The notes under the pieces are model-generated. The model saw only the letters and a list, made by a program, of their open reading frames with translations, was not told the origin of the DNA and made no database searches. A DNA stretch of 21,276 nucleotides from 2-02-FULL-48-14 sp041645035 (GTDB taxonomy: Bacteria > Patescibacteriota > Gracilibacteria > UBA1369 > 2-02-FULL-48-14): NCBI GenBank assembly GCA_041645035.1, contig JBAZQU010000019.1:1-21276 (forward strand), in the 5' to 3' direction. Numbering within the stretch: the stretch's first letter is position 1; each line of letters starts with the position of its first letter. A program made the translations under genes and the position numbers. Shown here piece by piece: positions 1 through 6,567 of the stretch.

Positions 1-354
1 ATTACGCAAGAACGTTTGCGTTTTGACTTTAACTATCCCGATAAACTTACGCCTGAACAAATTGTGGAGGTGGAAAAAATTGTGAATGAGGCTATTAAGG
101 CCGACTACCCCGTGCATTTTGAAGAAATGAGCGTGGAAGAGGCGCGTAAACTCAATGCTACCGGAGTTTTTGCCGATAAATATGAGAATGAGCTGGCCGG
201 CCGCGTGAAAGTTTACTTTATAGGCGATTATTCTAAAGAAATTTGTGGAGGTCCTCATGTGGAACGTACGAGTGAGCTTGGGAAGACTTTTAAAATTGTG
301 AAAGAAGAATCTTCTTCCGCCGGAATCCGACGTATCAAAGCCATTTTAGCTTAA
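1..354 (+). CDS. alaS: Alanyl-tRNA synthetase, C-terminal part (5' truncated by window)
   Basis: This is the 3' end of alaS, which charges tRNA-Ala with alanine and hydrolyses mischarged Ser/Gly-tRNA-Ala in its editing domain. The reading frame is open from base 1 and begins ITQERLRFDF, the conserved AlaRS sequence that opens the linker to the editing domain. CGGPHV supplies the Cys and His zinc ligands of the editing site, followed by RTSELGKTFKIV and AGIRRIKA, the usual end of the editing domain. The protein stops three residues later at TAA (352-354). Ordinary bacterial AlaRS continues with a C-Ala domain of roughly 150-200 residues; none is encoded here or in the next 150 bases. CGGPHV has Pro where CGGTHV is common. 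A free-standing AlaX editing protein would share the domain, but the RLRFDF segment favours AlaRS. Confidence 0.93.
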   Translation: MTQERLRFDFNYPDKLTPEQIVEVEKIVNEAIKADYPVHFEEMSVEEARKLNATGVFADKYENELAGRVKVYFIGDYSKEICGGPHVERTSELGKTFKIVKEESSSAGIRRIKAILA

Positions 355-406
355 ATCCCCGTAAGATTTTTGTGTAAGCGGCGTTATAGCTAATGTCACA
401 GTTTTT

Positions 407-502
407 ATGCAAAACTTCTTTTTCACTCTCAATCTTTTTTTTGGCCTTGTAGGGGCCGGCTTCATTGTCTACAGCAGTTACGTGCTGGTACGAGTCATTT
501 AA
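407..502 (+). CDS. 31-residue single-span membrane peptide (hypothetical)
   Basis: A small open frame runs from ATG 407 to TAA 500-502, between alaS (52 nt upstream) and the convergent miaB, whose stop codon it overlaps. The product begins MQNFFFTLNLFF and ends YVLVRVI. It is almost wholly hydrophobic (about residues 4-28), with a single Arg near the C-terminus, so it looks like a one-span membrane peptide. No Shine-Dalgarno sequence precedes it. I do not recognise a family. The case for it is the composition, the neat fill of the gap, and the absence of any competing gene. It could still be a chance frame. Confidence 0.4.
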   Translation: MQNFFFTLNLFFGLVGAGFIVYSSYVLVRVI

Positions 503-1857
503 GAAAGTTCACCTTGTAGCCAAAAAATTCCCGCTTCGGCGATTTTTACATTGACCAACTGCCCCATTAGCGGGTGACTCGATTTAAAATGCGTTTCCTT
601 ATAATCGCGAGTGCGGCCCGTACAGGCGTCGCCGATTTGCTGAGTTACCAATACTTCCACGGTGCGGCCTAGAAAAGCCTGGTGTTTTTTATGAGAAATT
701 TCTTTGAGTAGAGTGTTGAGGCGATGCCAACGAGCTTCTTTGACATCGTACGTGACGTCATCTTTGAGATTTTTGTATGAGTAGGTTCCTTTGCGGGGTG
801 AATAACGGGAAATGAAACAGGTATCCCACTCCATTTCTTGGTACATTTTAAAAGTATTTTCAAATTCTTCATCGGTTTCACCGCTAAAACCAACAATTAT
901 GTCTGTTGAAATTGCGCAGTCGGGAATAGAGGTTTGAATTTTACGCATGATGGTCTGATATTCGGAGGTGGTGTAATTGCGATTCATACGACGCAACGTG
1001 CGGTCGTCGCCGGATTGCACGGGCATATGAATGTATGGGCAGACACTACGCAGACTGGCGAGGGTTTCGATCACTTCGTCATGAAAATCACGGGGATGCG
1101 GTGAAGTGAAACGCAGACGGCGGAGGCCTTTGTCATAAAGTTTATCAATTTCGCGAAGTAAAGCTGAAAAAGGGCTCTTTCCGTAGGTGGTAAATTTTCC
1201 GGATTTACGATCGTTGAAGCTGAGCCCATAAGCATTCACCGTCTGGCCAACCAAAGTAATTTCAAGGGCTCCTTCTCCCACGTTGTGAGTGCATTCGGCT
1301 ACAATTTCATCAAAGTCACGGCTTATTTCGCGGCCACGAGTGAAGGGCACAATGCAGTAAGTGCAGAATTTATCGCAGCCGGTCATAATGGGCACGAATA
1401 CGGAAAAATTGCTGTCCTTTTTAGGCACGATTTTAAAATAATTTTCCAAGGTTCCTTCGTCGAGTTGATCGGAGAAATGGAGAGTGGGGCCCACTTTTCT
1501 GAGGAGCTCCGAGAGACGGGCCACTTCTTCGATGCGAAAGGCGATGTCAACTTCGGGCATAACATTCAGGACATGGTCGCGCTCCTCGTCTTTTTGAGTG
1601 GAACTCCGGCGAACCATGCAACCCGTGATCGCAACTTTTAAATTGCGATTTTGCTTATGGAGACGGGCAAGACTTTTTCGAAGGCCGGTCACTTTATCTT
1701 CCGCTTTTTGTTTCACGCTGCAGGTGTTGAATACCAGCATATCAGCCTCTTCTTCGGAGGCAGCTTTTTCGTAACCTAAACGTTCAAGCACGCTTGCGAC
1801 TCGTTCGGAGTCGGAGGTGTTCATTGCACAGCCATAAGTCTGAATGAAGTACTTCAT
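499..1857 (-). CDS. miaB: tRNA-2-methylthio-N6-isopentenyladenosine-37 synthase MiaB
   Basis: Radical-SAM methylthiotransferase of 452 residues, the usual MiaB length, which adds a methylthio group to i6A37 in tRNAs reading UNN codons. The N-terminal domain binds one [4Fe-4S] cluster through C10 (QTYGCAMN), C46 (NTCSVK) and C80 (ITGCMV). The radical-SAM cluster is C161-x3-C165-x2-C168 in TGCDKFCTYC, followed by PFTRGREISR, the MiaB-type signature rather than RimO or MtaB. A TRAM RNA-binding domain occupies about the last 60 residues. I chose ATG 1857 because MKYFIQTYGC matches the family N-terminus; a 28-codon in-frame extension to 1941 lies inside the upstream gene in another frame. It is the last gene of the ftsW-murG run, starting 7 nt after the LemA-like gene. 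There is no clear ribosome site; a 15-nt hairpin sits just upstream. Confidence 0.93.
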   Translation of the reverse strand: MKYFIQTYGCAMNTSDSERVASVLERLGYEKAASEEEADMLVFNTCSVKQKAEDKVTGLRKSLARLHKQNRNLKVAITGCMVRRSSTQKDEERDHVLNVMPEVDIAFRIEEVARLSELLRKVGPTLHFSDQLDEGTLENYFKIVPKKDSNFSVFVPIMTGCDKFCTYCIVPFTRGREISRDFDEIVAECTHNVGEGALEITLVGQTVNAYGLSFNDRKSGKFTTYGKSPFSALLREIDKLYDKGLRRLRFTSPHPRDFHDEVIETLASLRSVCPYIHMPVQSGDDRTLRRMNRNYTTSEYQTIMRKIQTSIPDCAISTDIIVGFSGETDEEFENTFKMYQEMEWDTCFISRYSPRKGTYSYKNLKDDVTYDVKEARWHRLNTLLKEISHKKHQAFLGRTVEVLVTQQIGDACTGRTRDYKETHFKSSHPLMGQLVNVKIAEAGIFWLQGELS

Positions 1858-1864
1858 TTTAGAT

Positions 1865-2353
1865 TCACTCGGCTCCGCCGAGGACACGGAATCCGAAAAT
1901 AGCAGAAGCCAGTGAATAAGGAAACTGCTTTCGGCGCTCATTAAAACGCGCGATGGCCTGTAAGCGATCTTCTTTTTGTTTTTCTATGAGTGCGGAGAGT
2001 TCTTCAATATCTTTCTTGGCATCCAAAAAATTCACCGTACGAAAATCGGTGGTGAGCAGATAGTTGTTGAGAATTTTTTCAAATTCGAGTTCTTTTTGGT
2101 AGTTTTGAATTTTATGAAATTGGGCGCGATCTTCGGCCAACTTGCGCCAGGAGTCGCTGGGTTCTCCAGCCTGACGTGCACCTTCCAAAAGGTAAGGCAC
2201 GGTGTCTCGACGCTTTTCAAAATCTTTCTGTAAAACGGCTTCGCGGGACTGAGCTTCATGAAGTTCATGTAGCAGATTTTGGCGCAACCACATCAAAGCG
2301 ATAAATAAAATGGTAAGGACGGCAATAACGAGAAGAATACTATTTTCAAGCAT
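1865..2353 (-). CDS. LemA-like membrane protein
   Basis: A 162-residue protein with one N-terminal membrane span (about residues 5-23) and a helical remainder. Two stretches resemble LemA: FEKRRDTVPYLLEGARQ near residue 45, matching the LemA pattern of hydrophobic residue, KRR, D and hydrophobic-P, and ARFNERRKQFPYSLASAIFG near residue 135, matching the LemA ending with FP-x-x-hydrophobic-A and FGF. LemA proteins are membrane-anchored helical bundles of poorly defined function. I chose ATG 2353 because the protein then begins directly with the membrane span and overlaps the upstream stop by 8 nt, which suggests translational coupling. An in-frame start at 2398 would add 15 residues inside the upstream gene. 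It has no Shine-Dalgarno sequence. The pairing with a bacterial-PH membrane gene suggests a shared envelope role (inference). The match is divergent. Confidence 0.75.
   Translation of the reverse strand: MLENSILLVIAVLTILFIALMWLRQNLLHELHEAQSREAVLQKDFEKRRDTVPYLLEGARQAGEPSDSWRKLAEDRAQFHKIQNYQKELEFEKILNNYLLTTDFRTVNFLDAKKDIEELSALIEKQKEDRLQAIARFNERRKQFPYSLASAIFGFRVLGGAE
1868..1882 (-). other. Short-loop hairpin upstream of miaB
   Basis: Perfect inverted repeat with 6-bp arms (CTCGGC/GCCGAG) and a 3-nt loop. It lies in the last codons of the LemA-like gene and ends 10 nt before the miaB start. No T-run follows on the - strand, so it is not an intrinsic terminator. It could affect coupling or initiation at miaB, which has no Shine-Dalgarno sequence. 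The hairpin is seen; the role is inferred. Confidence 0.45.
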
Positions 2354-2897
2354 GGGGTGAGATGAGTTTATCGCGCATATCGAGAAGCGCGCGAGCATTT
2401 TCGTAAGGATAACTTACGTAATTGATTATAAAGAAAACATCGGAAGCGGAGGTTTGAATCTCAATACTGCCATAGCGCAATATGCTTTGTAAAAAACCTT
2501 TTTGCGCTCCCATCACATCTTGGATTTGGCTCAAATTGGCCTCGGAAACCCGGCGATGAAAGTGGTCTATTTGTTCATGCGAAATAATACGTGTGTCCGT
2601 GACCACAATAATATCCAGCTCCTCATTGAGCCACTTCGTATAAATCACCAAAAGTACCATCAAAAAATAAAGGACGAAACCGAGGGCGATCATCAAGAAT
2701 ACATCGCCAAAACCTGTATCCCATACAAAAACTTCCGCCCCAATCGCAATTACGAGAGGTATGAGCCCAAAAACCAAAAAGATCGCGGCGATTTTCACAT
2801 CAATAATCCAGTGCTTGCGGATGACAAGCTGAATACTTTCGCCGCTTTTTTGTCCCGGGAAACGGTGGTTTTTGTAATGTTCTTTACCTTGCAGCAT
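2346..2897 (-). CDS. Bacterial PH (bPH2/DUF304-type) membrane protein
   Basis: A 183-residue protein with two membrane spans (about residues 34-58 and 64-88) followed by a cytoplasmic-type bacterial pleckstrin-homology domain (about 90-165). The domain features are ELDIIVVTDTRII, then FHRRVSEANLSQIQDV, then LRYGSIEIQT, which match the bPH2/DUF304 pattern of 'TxxRi', 'LsxIqdV' and 'yGtieI.T'. Molecular function in this family is mostly unknown. Its start ATG (2897) overlaps the glycosyltransferase stop by 14 nt, and its stop overlaps the LemA-like start by 8 nt, so it is an internal cistron of the ftsW-murG run. No promoter or ribosome site of its own is visible. Confidence 0.82.
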   Translation of the reverse strand: MLQGKEHYKNHRFPGQKSGESIQLVIRKHWIIDVKIAAIFLVFGLIPLVIAIGAEVFVWDTGFGDVFLMIALGFVLYFLMVLLVIYTKWLNEELDIIVVTDTRIISHEQIDHFHRRVSEANLSQIQDVMGAQKGFLQSILRYGSIEIQTSASDVFFIINYVSYPYENARALLDMRDKLISPHA

Positions 2898-4014
2898 GTT
2901 TGCTTCGGCTTAATTGATTTAAAAAAATTCGGAGAGATTTTTTCCAGGAATAGCGGGCGGCAGCTTTTTTCTGTGCCGCGATAATATTTTTACGCTGAGT
3001 CGGGTCTTCAAGCAGAATGAGTTTATCAGATAGAGCCTGGCGAAGCGAGCTTTTGCTGTGTGTGTCTGGCAAAAACAGAGCTGCATTATTTGAAATTTCA
3101 CGATTCACGGGGAGATCTCTCACAATAGCCGGTATGCCCACCGTCATAGCTTGAAGCAAAGGGATATTGAAGCCTTCAGAATCTGAAAAATTAACGAAAG
3201 CGAAAGATGATTTGAGCACGCTGTAGACTTCCTCATCGGGAAGAAAACCGAGCGGGTAGGTGTAAGGGTATTCGGGAACGGCGGGATAATAACGGGATTG
3301 ATGAGGGGATTGGCCAATGAGTACGAGGCGAGGCGGATGTTTAATGGTCGCTACTGTTTGCACCATTTCGGGAACATTTTTACGGATATCGTAACCACCC
3401 AAGTAAACCAGCGCATCTTGGTAGTTAAGTTTTTTGAGCTTGGCAGGAATTTGCGCGGCGCCATTGGGAAGTACTTTGGCCGCCGGAATACCAAGTTCAT
3501 CGTGAACGGATTCCGAAACGGTGAAAAGTTGGTCTGCGTGAATGAGGCTGCGGCGAGCTTGCAAATGATAGTAGCTTTTTAGGCGATTGCCTTTGTAGCG
3601 CGGGTCTTTCCACAGAATGAGATCGTGGACGGTGATTGCGCGGAAGTGCGGACCGGCAGGTGGAAGCGGCGAGGGGTAGGGATAATATTCCCAATCGAGT
3701 TTTTTTTGCGCAAAAAAAGTAGGGACTTGAATGCGTTCCCAGTACCATTTTTTGAGTGCCGGATGAAGAAGCCACAATTTTGGATGAAGCACGTGAAGCC
3801 AGTTTTTTGGGATACCTTTGGGGGTGATTTTTTGCGGCACGGGAATAATGCATTCGATGTTTTTTTGGAGTGCGAGTTCACGCAGCAAACCTAGAGAATG
3901 CTGGCCGATTCCGGTGTAAGGCTGATTAAGAAACCATCCTTGAAAGCCAATGGTGAATTTGGGAATTTCCTTACCATGGGAGCGAATGAACTCGGATGCA
4001 TGATCCTCGTCCAT
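2884..4014 (-). CDS. Glycosyltransferase family 4 (GT-B fold)
   Basis: Retaining GT-B glycosyltransferase, 376 residues from the chosen start. The N-terminal Rossmann domain opens with FTIGFQGWF and TGIGQHS, an acceptor-side GxG-type loop. The C-terminal donor-binding domain has VYLGGYDIRKN and the GT4 signature EGFNIPLLQAM; the second Glu of the usual E-x7-E motif is Gln here. ATG 4014 is preceded at about 4 nt by AAAGGAAG, the only good Shine-Dalgarno sequence I found in the window. The frame is open a further 56 codons to ATG 4182, which overlaps the murG stop as ATGA, so a 432-residue form is possible, but those residues do not look like a GT-B N-terminus. The place after ftsW-murG suggests a sugar transfer to an envelope polymer or lipid carrier; substrate unknown. 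Confidence 0.83.
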   Translation of the reverse strand: MDEDHASEFIRSHGKEIPKFTIGFQGWFLNQPYTGIGQHSLGLLRELALQKNIECIIPVPQKITPKGIPKNWLHVLHPKLWLLHPALKKWYWERIQVPTFFAQKKLDWEYYPYPSPLPPAGPHFRAITVHDLILWKDPRYKGNRLKSYYHLQARRSLIHADQLFTVSESVHDELGIPAAKVLPNGAAQIPAKLKKLNYQDALVYLGGYDIRKNVPEMVQTVATIKHPPRLVLIGQSPHQSRYYPAVPEYPYTYPLGFLPDEEVYSVLKSSFAFVNFSDSEGFNIPLLQAMTVGIPAIVRDLPVNREISNNAALFLPDTHSKSSLRQALSDKLILLEDPTQRKNIIAAQKKAAARYSWKKSLRIFLNQLSRSKHAAR

Positions 4015-4092
4015 TCTTCCTTTGTGGTTTAATGGTAAGGAAACCCTGGAAAAGAAGTGGTGAAGGAAATTCGAAATTCCAAGTAGAGTGGT

Positions 4093-4148
4093 CTTATGAG
4101 TGGGGGCGAAGTACATAAAGGCTCCCGTACTGAGCACGGACTCATAAG
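4093..4148 (-). other. Inverted repeat in murG-glycosyltransferase gap
   Basis: CTTATGAGT (4093-4101) is the exact reverse complement of ACTCATAAG (4140-4148). The 38-nt loop contains a further AGTAC/GTACT pair. In RNA on the - strand this would make a 9-bp stem enclosing a smaller one, in the 164-nt stretch between the murG stop and the preferred glycosyltransferase start. A 9-bp match at this range is expected a few times by chance in 21 kb, so function is uncertain. Nothing else was recognised in 4015-4178. Confidence 0.3.
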
Positions 4149-4178
4149 GCTGTTTATTCCTATTTGGAATTCCGAATT

Positions 4179-5237
4179 TCATGTGCGCGGAGGTTCGGAT
4201 AAAAGAGTGAGGGCAATTCTTTCCGTGGCGGAATTTTCTACGTGCCGAGTTGGACGCGCAGGCAGTTTGGCAAGCTGACTTAGCAAAGTGGGAACGTCTT
4301 CACCCAGACGATATAAATTGCTTTTTTTGCAGAGCGCCTGCGCGTTGGCGATTTGATCTCCGCGGCTGGCATGTGTGCCCAACGGGAAAAGTAGCGCGGG
4401 AATTTGGAGAGCTTCGAGTTCGGCAAGGGTTCCGGCTCCGGCACGGGTGAGCGCGAGCGAAGCGAGCGCGTAGAGATCCTTCAATTTTTCTCCGACAAAG
4501 GGCACGGAAACATAACTTTTATTGTTCGAAGGTATACTCTTCGAGCGCGTGCTTTTCCCCTCACCCGTCACATGGACAATGTCATACACCTTCATTAGTT
4601 CTTTTTTTTGCTTCTCAATTTTCTTATTGAGTTCAAGAGAACCGCTGCTGCCGCCCATCACCAAAAGTACGGGCCTTTTGCCGCTAAATCCGGTCCATTT
4701 TTTGGCCACGGTTATTTTGCCGTCATATAAATCCAATCGCACGGGATTCCCCACCACTTCGAGCTTGTTGGCAACATGATTCAATGCCTCTGCCGCCGCT
4801 TCATAACCCAAAAAAATCTTCTGAGCAAAAGGCGCACACATTTTGGTAGCCAGTCCGGGTATTGCGTCCGACTCGTGAATCATCACAGGAATTCCCAGTA
4901 ACCAGGCCGCAAAAACCACCGGAAATCCCACGTAGCCGCCCTTACTAAAAACCACTTTGGGTCGGTGTCTCAAAAGTTTGAAAAACGCTTGCACCGCTCC
5001 CACGGGAATTTTAAAAATGTCACCAAAATTGCGGACATCAAAATAACGCCTCAGTTTGCCGGTGTGCACTCCTTCAAACGGAATGTTCGCCTCCTCGCAA
5101 AGCCGCCGTTCAATGCCGTTATAGGAACCAATATAAGTAATACGTGCCGCGGGATTAAACTCTTTGATAGCGGCCGCTATAGCGATATTGGGGATGACGT
5201 GACCGGCCGTTCCCCCCCCTGTCAGGAGTATATGCAT
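4179..5237 (-). CDS. murG: UDP-GlcNAc:undecaprenyl-PP-MurNAc-pentapeptide GlcNAc transferase MurG
   Basis: MurG transfers GlcNAc to lipid I on the cytoplasmic membrane face, making lipid II. At 352 residues it has family length. Motifs in order: TGGGTAGHVIP (residues 6-16, the glycine-rich loop, with Ala where GGTGGH has the second Gly), FSKGGYVGFP (97-106), HESDAIPG (121-128, a variant of HEQNAxxG), GNPVR (163-167), GGSSGS (195-200), and RAGAGTLAELEAL (265-277) with the donor-binding Glu, then DQIANA. ATG 5237 gives the family N-terminus; an upstream TTG at 5276 would add 13 atypical residues. The first 83 nt overlap the 3' end of ftsW in a different frame. The stop forms ATGA with a possible start of the next glycosyltransferase. 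No Shine-Dalgarno sequence is visible, so coupling to ftsW is likely. Confidence 0.93.
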   Translation of the reverse strand: MHILLTGGGTAGHVIPNIAIAAAIKEFNPAARITYIGSYNGIERRLCEEANIPFEGVHTGKLRRYFDVRNFGDIFKIPVGAVQAFFKLLRHRPKVVFSKGGYVGFPVVFAAWLLGIPVMIHESDAIPGLATKMCAPFAQKIFLGYEAAAEALNHVANKLEVVGNPVRLDLYDGKITVAKKWTGFSGKRPVLLVMGGSSGSLELNKKIEKQKKELMKVYDIVHVTGEGKSTRSKSIPSNNKSYVSVPFVGEKLKDLYALASLALTRAGAGTLAELEALQIPALLFPLGTHASRGDQIANAQALCKKSNLYRLGEDVPTLLSQLAKLPARPTRHVENSATERIALTLLSEPPRT

Positions 5238-6408
5238 AGGACGTGGTGTATTGAGAAATGTTGAGCAGTACCCCAACTCCGACCAATGTCATCACCATCG
5301 AGGATCCTCCATAACTCATGAATGGCAATGTGATTCCCGTGATGGGAAACAGGGCGGTATTGACCATAATATTAACGAAAGCTTGCACCGAAATCCAGGT
5401 GGTAATGCCCGCCGCCAGCAACATGGAAAACTTGTTAGGCGCGTGATTCGTTATCTGGAAGCCACGATATGCAATTACCGCGTAGAGCAAAACCAATCCT
5501 GCAGTTCGCAAAAATCCCAATTCATTGGCCGATGCCGCAAAAATAAAGTCATCCACAGCCTGCGGCAACCAACTCCATTTTTGCGTTCCTTGCGTCAGCC
5601 CCTTCCCCCAAAACCCTCCACTCCCTATGGCAATGTTCGCCTGACGAGTTTGCCAACAATAACTTTCTCCTCCACTCTCATAGCTGCACGCTTCGTCCGG
5701 ATTCAAAATGGCATTCACACGATCGTTGATATGACCAACGGTGGCATATATCAGAATCGAAGCCATCAGCGCCAATATTATCAAGGCCGCCATATGTCGC
5801 CAGTTGGCTCCGGCTAAATAATAAATCGCTACCGCAATAGCAGAAAGTACCATGGCCGATCCATAGTCCGGCTGCAACACAATCAGCAAAACCATCACCC
5901 CTGTAATCAGGCCAAACTTCAAAAATCCTTCTTTAAAATCCTGAATTTTCTCCATGGATAATTTTTCCGCAAAAAAATAACTCAGATAAAAAATCAGTCC
6001 CAACTTGGCTATTTCAGAAGGCTGCAGAGAGTCCACAAAAGGTAGTGCGTCTCCGACGTTGATCCAACTGGTTGCAAAAGTTCCGTTGTCGTCCCCGGCA
6101 AAAAGCACAAATACCAAAAGCACCGCCGCCAACCCATACACAATGGGTGCCAAGGTTTTCCAAAAGCGGTAGTTCAACTTCCATGCCACCAGCATCCCGA
6201 GCAAGCCAATTCCCGCACGCACCACATGGTTTTTCAAAATTAAATAACAATCTACTGCATCATTCGCACAATCCGGATACTTCATATCCGGCGCCGAAAG
6301 CTTGATCGATTTTGGGACTCCCACACTCGTAATCATCACAATTCCAACCACCACCACCACAAGAACCGCGATGAGCAAAACAACGTCGTATTTTCTTCGC
6401 TTAAACAT
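5155..6408 (-). CDS. ftsW: SEDS peptidoglycan glycosyltransferase FtsW
   Basis: Polytopic SEDS protein (417 residues, about ten membrane spans) that polymerises lipid II at the division septum. Signature stretches are LQPSEIAKLG (128-137), LQPDYGSA (178-185), GFWGKGLTQG (265-274), LPQAVDDFIFA (281-291), whose Asp287 aligns with the catalytic Asp of the SEDS DFIF motif, and PFMSYGGSS (362-370). FtsW rather than RodA is chosen because murG follows directly. ATG 6408 is used; a TTG three codons earlier is possible. The last ~27 residues run past the normal NIS-type end and are polar (RGGNGRSR, then YQRV); they are encoded where the gene overlaps murG by 83 nt. Extracytoplasmic loops carry the Cys pairs C47/C54 and C241/C251, candidates for disulfides. 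It is the first gene of the six-gene - strand run. Confidence 0.94.
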   Translation of the reverse strand: MFKRRKYDVVLLIAVLVVVVVGIVMITSVGVPKSIKLSAPDMKYPDCANDAVDCYLILKNHVVRAGIGLLGMLVAWKLNYRFWKTLAPIVYGLAAVLLVFVLFAGDDNGTFATSWINVGDALPFVDSLQPSEIAKLGLIFYLSYFFAEKLSMEKIQDFKEGFLKFGLITGVMVLLIVLQPDYGSAMVLSAIAVAIYYLAGANWRHMAALIILALMASILIYATVGHINDRVNAILNPDEACSYESGGESYCWQTRQANIAIGSGGFWGKGLTQGTQKWSWLPQAVDDFIFAASANELGFLRTAGLVLLYAVIAYRGFQITNHAPNKFSMLLAAGITTWISVQAFVNIMVNTALFPITGITLPFMSYGGSSMVMTLVGVGVLLNISQYTTSYAYTPDRGGNGRSRHPQYRYSGRYQRV

Positions 6409-6567
6409 GGATAGCAAAAAAGCTTAGCCAGTGTATAGGAAGCCCTATGTTTTTGGAAGGTGGAAAGCCCGAGCTGGACATCTGCGATAGACGTTAATGT
6501 TTTAGCCTCTAATCGGCATTGGATATCAAAGTAAGCTCAGGTCACTGAGGTTTTTAGTATGTCTAAT
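6409..6567 (-). promoter_or_regulatory. Intergenic gap upstream of ftsW; weak -10 candidate
   Basis: This 159-nt gap separates the 741-residue gene from ftsW. On the - strand TATACA (6437-6432) lies 24 nt before the ftsW ATG and could be a -10 box, but no convincing -35 box stands 16-18 nt upstream. A 5-bp hairpin, CTCAG-GTCA-CTGAG on + (6536-6549), is followed on + by GTTTTT and on - by a poor T-run. It is too weak to call a terminator. The ftsW run may therefore be partly transcribed from the promoter of the giant-protein genes. Confidence 0.25.

Noticed and set aside
1285..1641. A 118-codon + strand open frame inside miaB
   Set aside because: It is antisense to the conserved radical-SAM region and shows no protein features.
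1865..5237. Recoding of TGA as glycine, as in Gracilibacteria or Absconditabacteria
   Set aside because: The murG, bPH, LemA-like and slipin genes all end at TGA, mostly exactly where the next gene begins, and the conserved glycines in the motifs do not require TGA.
5251..5817. A 188-codon + strand open frame opposite ftsW
   Set aside because: It is the antisense of transmembrane coding sequence and has no recognisable features.
6536..6549. Hairpin CTCAG-GTCA-CTGAG as a terminator for the giant-protein genes
   Set aside because: The stem is only 5 bp. Its T-run is on the + strand, where no gene ends, and the - strand side has a broken T-run.
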